This document shows, piece by piece, positions 36,276 through 46,426 of a stretch of 64,000 nucleotides of DNA. The stretch comes from Bacteroidota bacterium (lineage in GTDB: Bacteria > Bacteroidota > Bacteroidia > Chitinophagales > Chitinophagaceae): positions 19,214 to 83,213 of the forward strand of contig JAUZOE010000014.1 in the NCBI GenBank assembly GCA_030706605.1. The letters run 5' to 3'. The notes under the pieces are model-generated. The model made no database searches. It saw nothing but the letters and a program-made list of their open reading frames with translations, and was not told the DNA's origin. A program made the translations under genes and the position numbers. Each line of letters begins with the position of its first letter. Position 1 is the stretch's first letter.

Positions 36276-39143
36276 ATGAATCTTTTTGAAAAACAATCCG
36301 CTGAATTTTCATACAGGCATATTGGTCCGGATGAAAAAGAAACAAAAGAAATGCTTGCTGTCATTGGTGTTGATACATTGGAAGAATTGATTAACAAAAC
36401 AGTTCCCGCAGGAATCAGGCAAAAAAGCCCTTTCATAAGGAAGGTCGGGGATCCAAATAGTGAATCTGAATATTTGGATAAATTGAAAAATATTGCCAAC
36501 CTTAATAAAGTTTTTAAATCTTATATAGGGCAGGGATATTATGGCACCATTACCCCTTCTGTCATTTTACGAAATCTTTTTGAAAACCCGGGGTGGTACA
36601 CGCAATACACGCCTTACCAGGCAGAAATTGCCCAGGGGCGTTTGGAAAGTCTTTTAAATTTCCAAACTATGGTGAGCGATTTAACAGCCTTACCTATTGC
36701 AAATGCGAGTTTGCTCGACGAGGGAACAGCTGCTGCTGAGGCCATGGCCATGCTTTTTAATCATAAAAATAAAGATCACGACCACATTACTGCAGGGAAA
36801 TTTTTTATAGATGAAAAAATATTTCAGCAAACAAAAGATATTTTATTAACAAGGGCAATGCCTGTTGGCATTGAACCGGTTTTTGGCAATTTTAAAGAGG
36901 TTCATCTTGATGAAAATTATTTTGGTGCTATCGTTCAATACCCGGATAGTGAAGGAAATATAGAAGATTACAGAAATTTTATACAGAACGTTCATAAAGT
37001 GAATGCACAGGTGATAATGGCTACCGATTTGCTGGCACTTACTTTATTAATTCCCCCGGGTGAATTAGGCGCCGATATAGCTATCGGTTCTTCCCAGCGC
37101 TTTGGTGTGCCTATGGGATTTGGTGGTCCACATGCTGCTTTCTTTGCTACGAAAGATGAATTTAAAAGAAATATTCCCGGCAGAATCATTGGGGTAAGCG
37201 TAGATGCACAGAATAACCGCTGTCTTAGGATGGCTTTGCAAACAAGAGAGCAACACATCCGGCGGGAGAAAGCTACTTCTAATATTTGTACTGCGCAGGC
37301 TTTGCTTGCTAATATGGCGGCCATGTATGCAGTATATCATGGTGCTGAGGGTTTGAGAAATATCGCTAAAAGAATATCGTTGCTAACCCAAACACTCGAA
37401 GAACATTTACAGGAAAGCGGGTATGAATTATTGAATAAAAATTATTTTGACACCATCACTCTTAGAGTACCTAATGAAGAAATAATAAAAGAAATTTCGC
37501 AGGCAAATGAAATGAATTTTTATTTTCCTTCCCAAAATATGGTTACCATTTCACTCGATGAGACAACCTCCAAAAATGAGGTGCTCCAGATACTTGATGT
37601 ATTCAATTCTGCCAAAGGAGTAGATACCTCCTCTATTACTTTTGATAATGAATCTGATTTAAATAATATTCCGTCTTCATTGCAAAGAACTTCAGATTTT
37701 CTGCTACATCCGGTTTTTAATCAATACCGTAGTGAAACAGAAATGATGCGTTATTTAAAAATGCTTGAAAATAAAGATTTGTCTCTTACTCATTCTATGA
37801 TAGCTTTAGGTTCTTGTACTATGAAGCTGAACGCCGCTTCAGAACTAATCCCTGTGAGCTGGGCGCATTTCAGTAAAATTCATCCGTTTGCTCCATCCAG
37901 GCAAACGGAAGGTTATCAATATATTATTGATGACCTGGAAAAATTATTAAGTGCTATTACAGGTTTTAGTGCGTGCAGTTTACAGCCTAACAGTGGTGCC
38001 CAAGGTGAGTTTGCAGGATTACTTGCTATCAGGAGATACCATGAAAGCAATAATGAAACACAAAGAAATATAATCCTGATTCCGATTTCTGCACATGGTA
38101 CCAATCCCGCTTCTGCGGTGATGGCAGGGTTTAAAGTTGTCGTTACCAAATGCGATGAGGAGGGAAATATTGATATTAATGATCTTAAATTCCAGGCTGA
38201 AAAGAATAAAGATTCCCTGGCAGGTTTAATGGTGACCTATCCATCTACGCATGGAGTATTCGAAGAAGGAATCCGTGACATTTGCAACATCATTCACGAT
38301 AATGGTGGATTAGTGTATATGGATGGCGCTAATATGAATGCTCAGGTAGGATTAACCTCTCCCGGATTTATAGGAGCAGACGTTTGCCATTTAAATCTTC
38401 ATAAAACTTTTGCCATACCTCATGGCGGTGGTGGCCCGGGCATGGGCCCCATTTGTGTGAATGAAAAATTAGCCCCTTTTTTACCGGGGAAAAATAATGA
38501 GGGAAAAGTAAGTGCTGCGCAATATGGCTCAGCCAGTATTTTATTGATCAGCTATGCATATATAAAAATGCTGGGCGAAAGCGGATTGCGTAAAGCCACA
38601 GAATATGCTATACTGAATGCGAACTATATGAAAGCTCGTCTGAAAAAGAATTTTAAAATATTATATACAGGAAAGGGAGGTACTTGTGCGCATGAATTTA
38701 TTGTTGACCTGAGACCGTTTAAAAATAGTGCTGGCATCGAAGCTGAGGATGTAGCGAAAAGGTTGATGGATTATGGTTTTCATTCGCCTACACTGAGTTT
38801 CCCCGTAGCAGGGACCATAATGATAGAACCCACTGAAAGTGAAAATAAGCCAGAACTTGACCGGTTTTGCAATGCTCTCGACTCTATTTATGAAGAAATA
38901 AAAAGTATTGAAAAGGGAGAAACTGACAAGAAAGATAATGTGTTGAAAAATGCACCGCATACTTTAGCCGTGGTTACTGCTGATGAATGGAACCATACCT
39001 ATAGCCGCAGCAAAGCAGCATTTCCTTTGCCTTATTTAAAAGAAAATAAATTCTGGCCAACCGTGAGCAGAGTAAACAATACTTATGGTGATAGGAATTT
39101 GGTATGCACCTGCGAGCCTGTGGAAAGTTGGTTGGAAGTCTAA
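36276..39143 (+). CDS. gcvP: Glycine dehydrogenase (P-protein), full length
   Basis: GcvP is the pyridoxal-phosphate P-protein of the glycine cleavage system, which decarboxylates glycine and passes the aminomethyl group to GcvH lipoyl. This is the fused 955-residue form. The N-terminal half begins [14 protein letters not shown]; the C-terminal half binds PLP through Lys710 in [16 protein letters not shown], with [16 protein letters not shown] and [13 protein letters not shown] as further signatures. The gene ends before an intrinsic terminator at 39225. gcvH and gcvT are not in the window. Confidence 0.97.
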   Translation: MNLFEKQSAEFSYRHIGPDEKETKEMLAVIGVDTLEELINKTVPAGIRQKSPFIRKVGDPNSESEYLDKLKNIANLNKVFKSYIGQGYYGTITPSVILRNLFENPGWYTQYTPYQAEIAQGRLESLLNFQTMVSDLTALPIANASLLDEGTAAAEAMAMLFNHKNKDHDHITAGKFFIDEKIFQQTKDILLTRAMPVGIEPVFGNFKEVHLDENYFGAIVQYPDSEGNIEDYRNFIQNVHKVNAQVIMATDLLALTLLIPPGELGADIAIGSSQRFGVPMGFGGPHAAFFATKDEFKRNIPGRIIGVSVDAQNNRCLRMALQTREQHIRREKATSNICTAQALLANMAAMYAVYHGAEGLRNIAKRISLLTQTLEEHLQESGYELLNKNYFDTITLRVPNEEIIKEISQANEMNFYFPSQNMVTISLDETTSKNEVLQILDVFNSAKGVDTSSITFDNESDLNNIPSSLQRTSDFLLHPVFNQYRSETEMMRYLKMLENKDLSLTHSMIALGSCTMKLNAASELIPVSWAHFSKIHPFAPSRQTEGYQYIIDDLEKLLSAITGFSACSLQPNSGAQGEFAGLLAIRRYHESNNETQRNIILIPISAHGTNPASAVMAGFKVVVTKCDEEGNIDINDLKFQAEKNKDSLAGLMVTYPSTHGVFEEGIRDICNIIHDNGGLVYMDGANMNAQVGLTSPGFIGADVCHLNLHKTFAIPHGGGGPGMGPICVNEKLAPFLPGKNNEGKVSAAQYGSASILLISYAYIKMLGESGLRKATEYAILNANYMKARLKKNFKILYTGKGGTCAHEFIVDLRPFKNSAGIEAEDVAKRLMDYGFHSPTLSFPVAGTIMIEPTESENKPELDRFCNALDSIYEEIKSIEKGETDKKDNVLKNAPHTLAVVTADEWNHTYSRSKAAFPLPYLKENKFWPTVSRVNNTYGDRNLVCTCEPVESWLEV

Positions 39144-39224
39144 AGCTGGAAAAGCAAAATGAGGAAATTCTTTTTCTACCCCGAAAATTTCACGAAAGTT
39201 TTTGTAGGTTTGATTCTCGATATT

Positions 39225-39250
39225 AAAAAAACCTCCGGATGGAGGTTTTT
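39225..39250. terminator. Bidirectional intrinsic terminator after gcvP
   Basis: The stem AAAAAACCTCC - GGAT loop - GGAGGTTTTT has A/T runs on both sides. It can end gcvP transcription on the plus strand and the OMP-barrel gene on the minus strand. Confidence 0.85.
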
Positions 39251-39271
39251 GCTTTTCTTGAAATTATTAAT

Positions 39272-39748
39272 TTAAAAAGAGTAGGCTAAACGTATTCCCA
39301 CAGACCCCAGGGTGAAGCCATTTCTGCTAAAAGCAAGATATTTAATAGAAGCGTCAAGATTAGAACTAAAGTAATATCCAATACTTGGGGCATATCCAAA
39401 AGCTCCACTGCCACCACTAACAGTAGAAAATCCATAGCCTAATTGAGCATGGCCATAAAGCTTATCGCTTCCTAAATTAAATTTCGCTCCGGCCAATAAA
39501 GGAATGAATCCACTGCTTCCGCCTCCTTTCCAGGAATAATTTTCATAACCGGCGCTTGCAGTTATCTTGGTACCAGCAGCTACTGCGAAGTCTGCTTGCA
39601 AATCACCACCTAAAACAAATGAATAACCTGTGGAAGTAGGAATACCGGCGTTTACAGCTACGCTTAAAGTTGTGCTTTTTGAATCCTGCGCATTTACATG
39701 TGCCGCTGAAAATGCAACAACGGCCATTGCTAACATTAGTTTTTTCAT
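39272..39748 (-). CDS. Small outer-membrane beta-barrel protein
   Basis: This 158-residue exported protein has a signal peptide ending near SAAHVNAQ. The mature part shows alternating hydrophobic strands with Gly/Ser turns (GIPTSTGYSFVLGGDLQADF, AGYENYSWKGGGSSGF, YGHAQLGYGFSTVSGG) and ends in the C-terminal aromatic SVGIRLAYSF, the usual outer-membrane insertion signal. It resembles an eight-stranded OmpW/OmpA-like barrel. Its ligand or function is unknown. It is a single gene ending at the bidirectional terminator. Confidence 0.8.
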   Translation of the reverse strand: MKKLMLAMAVVAFSAAHVNAQDSKSTTLSVAVNAGIPTSTGYSFVLGGDLQADFAVAAGTKITASAGYENYSWKGGGSSGFIPLLAGAKFNLGSDKLYGHAQLGYGFSTVSGGSGAFGYAPSIGYYFSSNLDASIKYLAFSRNGFTLGSVGIRLAYSF

Positions 39749-40198
39749 GATAATTTTTTTTAATTGTTTGCTATTTATTTTTAAAATATATCAATACTTA
39801 AAAATAAATTAATACTTTGACATATGCAAATAATCCACGAATAGTATTTTTTAATTATACTACATTATTATTGATAGCAATTACGTAATATTTCAGATTT
39901 GATCGCTCAATTTTATTGAATGTCAGGGTTGCCTTTGATTCAATATTAGATTGTACGGTACTTCGTATATACATCATGTTGTAAGTATCTACAATTAAAA
40001 GGCAATTGTATTTTTGGGGTATAGGATATCATAAAATTTTATAACGACAAAATCTTAGCATTTGTAGGTATTTCAGGCTCGATGAAGCTGCCGACCTAAG
40101 CGGCAGCGAATTAATGATGGCTCATTCAGTGTATTGGAATTAGCTTTAAGGGCAAATATTTTATCTAAGTTGTAAACTAAAAAAATAAACGAAACAAA
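39749..40198. other. Intergenic region with a GC-rich stem-loop
   Basis: No protein gene is supported here. It holds a perfect 7-bp inverted repeat (GCTGCCG at 40087-40093, CGGCAGC at 40101-40107) with a 7-base loop and no adjoining T-run, standing out from AT-rich surroundings. It may be a small RNA or protein-binding site. Confidence 0.4.
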
Positions 40199-40230
40199 AA
40201 GGCTGTCTCAAATTTACTTGAGACAGCCTT
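40199..40230 (-). terminator. Intrinsic terminator of cspA
   Basis: A perfect 13-bp stem (AAGGCTGTCTCAA and its complement) with a 6-base loop is followed on the minus strand by TTTTTGTTTCG. It lies 20 bp after the cold shock gene stop. Confidence 0.92.
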
Positions 40231-40250
40231 TGCATTGGGAAATATCGATT

Positions 40251-40454
40251 TTAGCCGATTAATTTCACATTAACGGCATTCATGCCTTTTTGTCCATTTT
40301 GCAAGTCAAATTCCACTTTGTCATTCTCTTTAATTTCGTCAATTAAGCCGCTTGCATGCACGAAAGTTTCTTTAGAAGAATCGTCGTGTTTGATAAAACC
40401 GAATCCCTTTTCTGAATTGAAAAATTTAACGGTTCCTGTGTTTTTGTTGTCCAT
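40251..40454 (-). CDS. cspA: Cold shock protein (CspA family)
   Basis: This 67-residue single-stranded nucleic acid chaperone has the OB-fold motifs RNP1 KGFGFI (16-21) and RNP2-like ETFVHASG (29-36), within the usual GTVKFFNSEKG frame. It likely melts mRNA secondary structure at low temperature or in growth transitions. The length and composition are typical. A strong intrinsic terminator ends the gene, and the 137-bp region upstream should hold its promoter and leader, but I see no clear cold-box. The exact paralogue name is arbitrary. Confidence 0.94.
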   Translation of the reverse strand: MDNKNTGTVKFFNSEKGFGFIKHDDSSKETFVHASGLIDEIKENDKVEFDLQNGQKGMNAVNVKLIG

Positions 40455-40592
40455 TGTATTGTATTGTTTAAAAAAATTAACTGCGAATATATGCTATATA
40501 AATGGATTTATCTTTTCCTGAACTTTTATTTTAAATATTTAACTTTTAGAATTTACAAAAATGGACACTAATCTCAATTTATCATCTCATGC

Positions 40593-41372
40593 TCATTGCT
40601 TCATTGTCATTTTTTCAAATAATTTTTTAAATACCGGACTTTCTGTTTTTTGTATTTTATCCCAAAAAGTAAAATACAATCCATAATTATATTTAAACTG
40701 CTTATGATGTAAAGAATGATGGGTAGCCCCAATTATCCATTTTCCCCAGATATTGTTTGATCCACCGGGATAAATTTCAATGTCAAGGTGATTAATGACG
40801 CTGCTGAAAGTCATAATTGTTAATTGGATAATGATCACATAATAATACATGGGCAGTATCAAGAGCATTACCGGTAAGAAAACGGCTTGTAATAATCCTT
40901 CCAATGGATGAAAAGAAAAAGCAGTAAAAGGAGAGGCAATATTACTGTCGTGATGCACTTTGTGTACTATTCTAAAAACAGGGGGATGGTGCAGCAGGCG
41001 GTGAAGCCAATAATAATAGGTTTCGTGCAAAAGCATAAAAATAATAAGACTTACCGGCAGGTACCACCATCCATATAAGTTGGGTCGGGTATAAACTTTA
41101 GTATATCCTTTTTGCCATAAGATAACGGTAATAGCACCTGCGACAGAAAAAAGGATCGAAGTTATTAAACTCCACTTTATCTCTTTTTTTAATTGCCCTT
41201 GCTTATATTTTTTTTTATTTATTTTTCTTTCAGCCCATTTAAGAGGAAACCAAACATAAAAAATAAGATAAAACAGTCCACCTACCAGGAAGTATCTGCC
41301 GGTGATAATGATAAAAAATATTCCCGTAAGGAAAAATGGCCAGTAATTTAATGTAAAGTCTGGTAAATCCAT
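40593..41372 (-). CDS. Sterol desaturase/fatty acid hydroxylase-family protein
   Basis: This 259-residue integral membrane di-iron enzyme has four to five hydrophobic segments and the histidine clusters HETYYYWLHRLLHHP (about 115-129), HKVHHDS and THHSLHHK. These fit the fatty acid hydroxylase superfamily, which adds hydroxyl groups to or desaturates lipids using O2. In Bacteroidota such enzymes may act on carotenoids, sphingolipids or ether lipids; the substrate cannot be told from sequence. It is a single gene just upstream of the ribosomal operon, divergent from rpsJ. Confidence 0.88.
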   Translation of the reverse strand: MDLPDFTLNYWPFFLTGIFFIIITGRYFLVGGLFYLIFYVWFPLKWAERKINKKKYKQGQLKKEIKWSLITSILFSVAGAITVILWQKGYTKVYTRPNLYGWWYLPVSLIIFMLLHETYYYWLHRLLHHPPVFRIVHKVHHDSNIASPFTAFSFHPLEGLLQAVFLPVMLLILPMYYYVIIIQLTIMTFSSVINHLDIEIYPGGSNNIWGKWIIGATHHSLHHKQFKYNYGLYFTFWDKIQKTESPVFKKLFEKMTMKQ

Positions 41373-41601
41373 AATCTAAGGTAAGTAATTGTTGTATTTA
41401 AGAATGGTTTATGACAGGTAAATTGGTTTCTGTGAAACTGTTTCATCTTTCCCTTGACTTTTGTGCAATAAATTAATCGCGATTTATGACCTTTTTGGCA
41501 ATTTTTACTACTTTTCTGTATACGAAAAATTTATTTTATCGACACCCAATTTAGCGCCAGCCGAAGGTTCAAAAGAATTTTAGAAATCTTTAAATAATTT
41601 T

Positions 41602-41640
41602 TTTGTTATTTAAATGAATCGGACTACTTTTGCACTCCCA
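41602..41640 (+). promoter_or_regulatory. Promoter of the S10-spc ribosomal operon
   Basis: TTTG at 41602-41605 and TACTTTTG at 41625-41632 are separated by 19 bp, the Bacteroidota -33/-7 consensus and spacing. The -7 box runs into CACTCCCAAAATAAA, a sequence nearly repeated at the rpsA promoter. The leader to rpsJ is about 30 bases. Confidence 0.85.
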
Positions 41641-41670
41641 AAATAAATTTGGATTAAAAGTTCTTTAAAA

Positions 41671-41976
41671 ATGTCTCAAAGAATCAGGATTAAACTTCAG
41701 TCTTACGATCACAACCTAGTTGACAAGTCAGCAGAGAAAATTGTTAAGACAGTACGTAGTACCGGAGCAGTAGTAACAGGACCAATTCCGTTACCTACGC
41801 ATAAAAAAATATTTACAGTATTGCGTTCTCCCCACGTAAATAAAAAAGCACGTGAGCAGTTCCAATTATGTACGCATAAACGTTTGTTGGATATTTATAC
41901 CAGCAGCTCAAGAACAGTTGATGCACTTTCAAAGCTTGATTTACCATCAGGTGTCGATGTAGAGATTAAAGCATAA
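41671..41976 (+). CDS. rpsJ: 30S ribosomal protein S10
   Basis: S10 is part of the 30S head and also the NusE partner in antitermination. The 101-residue protein is full length, with the conserved start [19 protein letters not shown] and the loop [10 protein letters not shown] near 40-50. It is the first gene of a 12-kb operon from a near-consensus promoter. In Bacteroidota rpsL-rpsG-fusA often precedes it, but here an unrelated divergent desaturase gene does. The gap to rplC (104 bp) is the largest at this end of the operon. Confidence 0.98.
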   Translation: MSQRIRIKLQSYDHNLVDKSAEKIVKTVRSTGAVVTGPIPLPTHKKIFTVLRSPHVNKKAREQFQLCTHKRLLDIYTSSSRTVDALSKLDLPSGVDVEIKA

Positions 41977-42080
41977 GCTGAAGCTGCCCGAAAGGAAAGC
42001 TGAAATCTTATAAGTTCTTATATAAAATTGTAACACTCAAGTACCGGATTACCAGTACCGCTGAGTATAATAAAATAGAA

Positions 42081-42698
42081 ATGAAAAGTATTATTGGAAA
42101 AAAAGTTGGCATGACCAGCATTTTCGATAATAATGGCAGGCAAACAGCCGTGACCATTATTGAAGCTGGGCCGTGTGTAGTAACCCAGAAAAAAACAGTA
42201 GATTCTGATGGCTATAATGCAGTTCAGATCGCTTTTGGAGACAAAAAAGAAAAACACACCCTTCTCTCAGAGAAAAATCACTTTGCCAAAGCAAACACTC
42301 CGGCAAAAAAATTCATAAAAGAAATCCGCGATAGCGAAACAGATAAAAATATAGGAGACACTATTAGTGTTGATATATTTAATGAAGGCGACAAAATAAC
42401 TGTTGTTGGAACCTCTAAAGGGAAGGGCTTCCAGGGTGTAGTTAAGCGTCATGGCTTTCATGGTGTGGGTGAGCAATCCCATGGTCAGCACGACAGGTCA
42501 AGGGCCCCGGGTTCTATTGGAGGATCTTCTTATCCTGCAAGAGTTTTCAAAGGTATGCGTATGGCAGGCCGTATGGGGACCGACAAAGTGCAGATGAAAG
42601 GTCTTACTGTTGTAAAAATCTTCCCAGAAAAAAATTATTTATTAATAAGTGGCTCGGTTCCCGGCCATAATGGTTCAATCGTTTTAATCCAGAAATAA
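42081..42698 (+). CDS. rplC: 50S ribosomal protein L3
   Basis: L3 nucleates 50S assembly near the peptidyl transferase centre. The 205-residue length is normal. It begins [15 protein letters not shown], and the extended loop reaching the catalytic centre is [12 protein letters not shown] with [15 protein letters not shown] following; the Gln in the loop region can be methylated in some bacteria. The rplD start lies one base after its stop, so the two should be translationally coupled. Confidence 0.98.
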   Translation: MKSIIGKKVGMTSIFDNNGRQTAVTIIEAGPCVVTQKKTVDSDGYNAVQIAFGDKKEKHTLLSEKNHFAKANTPAKKFIKEIRDSETDKNIGDTISVDIFNEGDKITVVGTSKGKGFQGVVKRHGFHGVGEQSHGQHDRSRAPGSIGGSSYPARVFKGMRMAGRMGTDKVQMKGLTVVKIFPEKNYLLISGSVPGHNGSIVLIQK

Positions 42699-42699
42699 T

Positions 42700-43347
42700 A
42701 TGCAATTAGATATAATAAATGTAGAAGGACAAAAAACTGGCAGAACTATTGAACTGCCGGACGAAATCTTTGGCGCAGTGCCCAATAGTCATGTTATCTG
42801 GCTTGCCGTAAAGCAATATCTTGCTGCGCAGCGCCAGGGTACGCATAAAGTAAAAACCCGTGCAGAAGCCCAGGGATCCTCTAAAAAACTTCATAAGCAA
42901 AAAGGTACCGGTGGAAGCCGTAAAGGTAATCTGCGTAATCCTTTGTATAAAGGTGGTGGTACAGTTTTCGGACCCAAACCTCATGGTTATGATATCAAGT
43001 TGAATCGTAAAGTAAAAGATTTGGCTAAAATAGGTGCCTTAAGCAGTAAAGCAAAGGATAATAGGATTTTTGTGTTGGAAGATGCTTCATTAGAAATGGA
43101 AACTCCAAGTACCAAAAAATTTACCCAGATGTTTAATAAAATAGAAACTGGTAGCAGGAAAAAACTATTTGTAATGCCTGAGTATAATGAAATTGTGTAC
43201 AAAAGTTTCCGTAATGTACCTTCTATTTTTGGCACATTGTTAAGCGACATTAATACTTATGATATTGTTAATGCGGAGTCTGTAATATTTACAGAAAGTG
43301 CTGCTAAAATATTTGTAGAAGAAAATAAAGAAGCTGCAGAAGCTTAA
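42700..43347 (+). CDS. rplD: 50S ribosomal protein L4
   Basis: L4 lines the peptide exit tunnel and in some bacteria represses its own operon. The 215-residue protein has the loop RAEAQGSSKKLHKQKGTGG (about 54-72) that reaches the tunnel constriction, where macrolide-resistance changes occur, and the conserved PKPHGYDIKLNRK. The family globular domain continues to the end, with no insertion. I see no S10-leader hairpin that would support E. coli-style autoregulation. Confidence 0.98.
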   Translation: MQLDIINVEGQKTGRTIELPDEIFGAVPNSHVIWLAVKQYLAAQRQGTHKVKTRAEAQGSSKKLHKQKGTGGSRKGNLRNPLYKGGGTVFGPKPHGYDIKLNRKVKDLAKIGALSSKAKDNRIFVLEDASLEMETPSTKKFTQMFNKIETGSRKKLFVMPEYNEIVYKSFRNVPSIFGTLLSDINTYDIVNAESVIFTESAAKIFVEENKEAAEA

Positions 43348-43391
43348 ATAATTATACCGATTAAGTTCGGGACAAATTTTAAATAAAGATC

Positions 43392-43691
43392 ATGAAATTG
43401 TCTGAAGTTTTAATAAAGCCGGTATTATCAGAGAAAGTAAACGCTCTCACTGAAAAATACAACCGTTATACATTCATTGTAAACAGGAAGGCTAATAAAC
43501 TGGAAATTAAAAAAGCGGTAGAAGAGTTTTACGCAATCCAGGTGATCGATGTGAATACATTGACAATGCCGTCTAAAGTAAAACAGCGTAATACAAAAGC
43601 TGGTTTATTAGTAGGGCGTAAATCTGCTAAAAAGAAAGCGGTAGTAACAGTAGCAGAAGGAGAAACTATTGATTTGTACGGTAACGTATAA
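43392..43691 (+). CDS. rplW: 50S ribosomal protein L23
   Basis: L23 sits at the tunnel exit and docks trigger factor and SRP. The 99-residue protein begins KLSEVLIKPVLSEKVNAL and carries the trigger factor-binding region around YTFIVNRKANKLEIKKAVEE, quoted in parts: YTFIVNRKANKLEIKKAV. The conserved C-terminal beta-hairpin with VKQRNTKAG is present. It has usual size and operon position, 44 bp after rplD. Confidence 0.98.
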   Translation: MKLSEVLIKPVLSEKVNALTEKYNRYTFIVNRKANKLEIKKAVEEFYAIQVIDVNTLTMPSKVKQRNTKAGLLVGRKSAKKKAVVTVAEGETIDLYGNV

Positions 43692-43757
43692 AAATTATAT
43701 TATTAATTTATTTATAAATAGAATTAAGATTTAGAATAATCTAAAATCATAATCATC

Positions 43758-44600
43758 ATGGCTTTAAGAAAATACAAACCGACTACAGCAGGAACAAGAT
43801 GGAGAATAGGCAATGCCTATGCTGAAGTGACTACCAACGTTCCTGAAAAAAGCCTGGTAGAAAAAGTACACCATACAGCAGGTCGTAATGCACAGGGGCA
43901 TAGAAGTATGCGTTACCTGGGTGGTGGACATAAAAAAATGTATCGTGTAATTGATTTTAAAAGAAATAAGAAAGATATTCCTGCTACTGTAAAAACCATC
44001 GAGTATGATCCTAACAGGAGCGCTTTCATCGCTTTAATTTCTTTTGTTGATGGCGAAAAAAGATACATCATTGCTCCGAGAGGGTTACAGATTGGTGCTT
44101 CTATTATTAGCGGAGACGCAGTTGCTCCGGAATTGGGTAATGCATTGATGCTGAAAAATATGCCTTTGGGAACTGTCGTTCACAATATTGAAATGCAGCC
44201 TGGACAGGGTGGTAAATTAGCAAGAAGTGCAGGTGCTTCTGCTCAATTGGCCAATAAAGAAGAAAAGTATGCTGTTTTAAAAATGCCCAGTGGTGAATTA
44301 AGAAAGATATTAATTAACTGTTACGCTACCGTTGGTGAAGTGAGCAATAGTGATCACAGCCTGGAAAGCAAAGGAAAGGCAGGTAGAAACAGGTGGTTAG
44401 GAGTTCGTCCGAGAACAAGAGGGGTAGCCATGAACCCGGTTGATCATCCGATGGGTGGTGGTGAAGGTAAAGCTTCCGGTGGTCATCCAAGAAGCAGGAC
44501 AGGTAAATATGCTAAAGGTGAAATTACCCGTACCCGTGGAAAAGGATCAGATAAAATGATTATTCAGAGAAGAAACGGAAAAAAATTACCAAATAAATAA
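43758..44600 (+). CDS. rplB: 50S ribosomal protein L2
   Basis: L2 binds domain IV of 23S rRNA and is needed for subunit joining and peptidyl transfer. The 280-residue length is normal. It begins [16 protein letters not shown]. The RNA-binding and catalytically important C-terminal stretch is intact, including [19 protein letters not shown], where the equivalent of His229 in E. coli is the His of VDHPMGGG. The C-terminal tail [10 protein letters not shown] is basic. It has normal operon position. Confidence 0.98.
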   Translation: MALRKYKPTTAGTRWRIGNAYAEVTTNVPEKSLVEKVHHTAGRNAQGHRSMRYLGGGHKKMYRVIDFKRNKKDIPATVKTIEYDPNRSAFIALISFVDGEKRYIIAPRGLQIGASIISGDAVAPELGNALMLKNMPLGTVVHNIEMQPGQGGKLARSAGASAQLANKEEKYAVLKMPSGELRKILINCYATVGEVSNSDHSLESKGKAGRNRWLGVRPRTRGVAMNPVDHPMGGGEGKASGGHPRSRTGKYAKGEITRTRGKGSDKMIIQRRNGKKLPNK

Positions 44601-44664
44601 AAAATAAATTAGATAATAATAATTTACAAATAGTAAATCATACATCTAAAATCATAAATCAATT

Positions 44665-44937
44665 ATGGCTCGTTCAATTAAAAAAGGTCCTTATGTAGAA
44701 GCAAAGCTCGAAAACAAAGTGCTTGGCATCAATGAAGGAACATCAAAAAAAGGTGTTATTAAAACATGGTCACGCCGATCAACTATTACGCCTGACTTTG
44801 TAGGACACACTTTCGCCGTTCATAACGGGAATAAATTTATTCCGGTTTATGTGACAGAGTTTATGGTAGGCCATAAATTAGGTGAATTCGCACCTACAAG
44901 AAACTTTAAAGGACACTCAAGTAAAAAGATCGCATAA
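44665..44937 (+). CDS. rpsS: 30S ribosomal protein S19
   Basis: S19 lies in the 30S head and contacts S13 and the A-site tRNA. The 90-residue protein starts [15 protein letters not shown], has the core [23 protein letters not shown] (split around residue 40), and ends with the conserved [16 protein letters not shown]. All family landmarks are present and nothing is unusual. It is 64 bp downstream of rplB and 64 bp upstream of rplV. Confidence 0.98.
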   Translation: MARSIKKGPYVEAKLENKVLGINEGTSKKGVIKTWSRRSTITPDFVGHTFAVHNGNKFIPVYVTEFMVGHKLGEFAPTRNFKGHSSKKIA

Positions 44938-45001
44938 AACAGTTAGTATTTCAGAAGCTGGCAAAAACCGGCTGACACGTACAACTTAGAAACCAATTAA
45001 T

Positions 45002-45544
45002 ATGGAAGCAGTAGCAAAACTTAATAATTACCCGACATCTCCACGCAAAATGCGTTTGCTGGCAGATTTGATTCGCGGCCTTGAAGTAGAAAAAGCATTA
45101 GGAATCTTACAATTCAATCCTAAGCATCCTGCTGTGCCAATGTATAAGTTATTAAAGAGCGCTATTAATAACTGGGAGCAAAAAAATGCCGATGAAAAAG
45201 TGGAAGATGCCGGCCTGATTGTAAAAACAATTATGGTGGATTGTGGAAGAGTTATTAAACGTATGCGCCCTGCACCTCAAGGACGTGGGTATCGAGTTCG
45301 TAAACGTAGCAATCATGTAACCATTATTGTTGATACCAATAATAAGGTAATTCCTGCTGCCAAAAAAGTAGTTTCAAAACCAGCTGCTCTTCCTGTGGAA
45401 GAACAGCCAAAACCTGTAGTTGCTAAGAAACCTGCAGCTACAAAAAAAGCAACAGCAAAAAAAGAAACAACAACAGCTAAAAAGGCTAAGCCTGCAGTAG
45501 AAAAGGCTGAAAAGAAATCATCAGAAAAAAATACAAAAAAATAA
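45002..45544 (+). CDS. rplV: 50S ribosomal protein L22 with long basic C-terminal tail
   Basis: L22 has a globular domain at the 50S surface and a beta-hairpin lining the exit tunnel ([15 protein letters not shown] near 80-95). The conserved domain occupies about residues 1-115. A further 60-odd residues follow, rich in Lys, Ala, Pro, Thr and Val ([16 protein letters not shown] near the middle), so the protein is 180 long against the usual 110. The tail is low complexity and probably disordered; extensions like it occur in some Bacteroidota. The rpsC start lies 10 bp beyond. Confidence 0.96.
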   Translation: MEAVAKLNNYPTSPRKMRLLADLIRGLEVEKALGILQFNPKHPAVPMYKLLKSAINNWEQKNADEKVEDAGLIVKTIMVDCGRVIKRMRPAPQGRGYRVRKRSNHVTIIVDTNNKVIPAAKKVVSKPAALPVEEQPKPVVAKKPAATKKATAKKETTTAKKAKPAVEKAEKKSSEKNTKK

Positions 45545-45554
45545 AAACCGAATA

Positions 45555-46352
45555 ATGGGTCAAAAAACAAATCCGATTGGTATAAGGTTAGGAATCATCC
45601 GAGGATGGGATAGTAACTGGTTTGCTAGTCCAAAAGATTACGCTAAAAAGTTGATTGAAGATGATAGGATAAGAACTTACCTGAATGCACGTATCAACAA
45701 AGGCGGTATTGCAAAGATTGTTATAGAACGTACCCTTAACAAACTTATCGTTACTATTCACACATCAAAACCTGGAATTATTATTGGTAAAGGTGGAGGA
45801 GAAGTAGACCGTATTAAAGAAGAACTTAAGAAATTGACTGGTAAAGATGATGTGCAAATTAATATTCTTGAAATACGCCGACCTGAGTTGGATGCTAATA
45901 TAGTAGCAGATACCATAGCCAAGCAAATTGAAAATCGCATCAATTATAAGAGGGCTATTAAAATGTCAATTGCTTCAGCTTTAAGAATGGGAGCTGAAGG
46001 AATAAAAGTAAGAGTAGGAGGTCGTTTGGGCGGCGCTGAAATTGCACGTAGTGAAGAAATAAAACAAGGTCGCACCCCTTTACATACTCTACGTATGGAT
46101 ATTGATTATGCAAATGTTTTTGCACAAACTGTTTATGGAAAAATCGGTATCAAAGTATGGATTTGTAAAGGCGAAGTGTTAGCCAAGCGTGATTTAAATC
46201 CGAATATTATTGCCGGTGGTGGAAAAAGTGAAAATGAAATGCAGGGTGACAGAAGGGGCGGCTTTGGAGGAGATAGAAGAGGAGATAGAAGAGGTGGCGG
46301 CGGCGGTGACAGAAGAGGTGGTGGCGGAGCCCCAAGAGGTGGAAGGAGATAA
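45555..46352 (+). CDS. rpsC: 30S ribosomal protein S3 with RGG-like C-terminal tail
   Basis: S3 forms the mRNA entry tunnel and takes part in helicase activity. The KH domain ([20 protein letters not shown], split) and the C-terminal domain ([21 protein letters not shown]) are complete by about residue 220. Then comes an unusual 40-residue tail made of Gly, Arg and Asp: four DRRG units ([18 protein letters not shown]) and a final APRGGRR. Most S3 proteins end near 220, so this 265-residue form has gained an RNA-binding-like RGG tail. The gene is otherwise normal and in the usual position. Confidence 0.97.
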   Translation: MGQKTNPIGIRLGIIRGWDSNWFASPKDYAKKLIEDDRIRTYLNARINKGGIAKIVIERTLNKLIVTIHTSKPGIIIGKGGGEVDRIKEELKKLTGKDDVQINILEIRRPELDANIVADTIAKQIENRINYKRAIKMSIASALRMGAEGIKVRVGGRLGGAEIARSEEIKQGRTPLHTLRMDIDYANVFAQTVYGKIGIKVWICKGEVLAKRDLNPNIIAGGGKSENEMQGDRRGGFGGDRRGDRRGGGGGDRRGGGGAPRGGRR

Positions 46353-46426
46353 ACAGATTATATCATTATTCAAGAATAAGTTTGATGCAGTAAGCTGCAG
46401 GAACAAACAACAAACAACAAATTATT

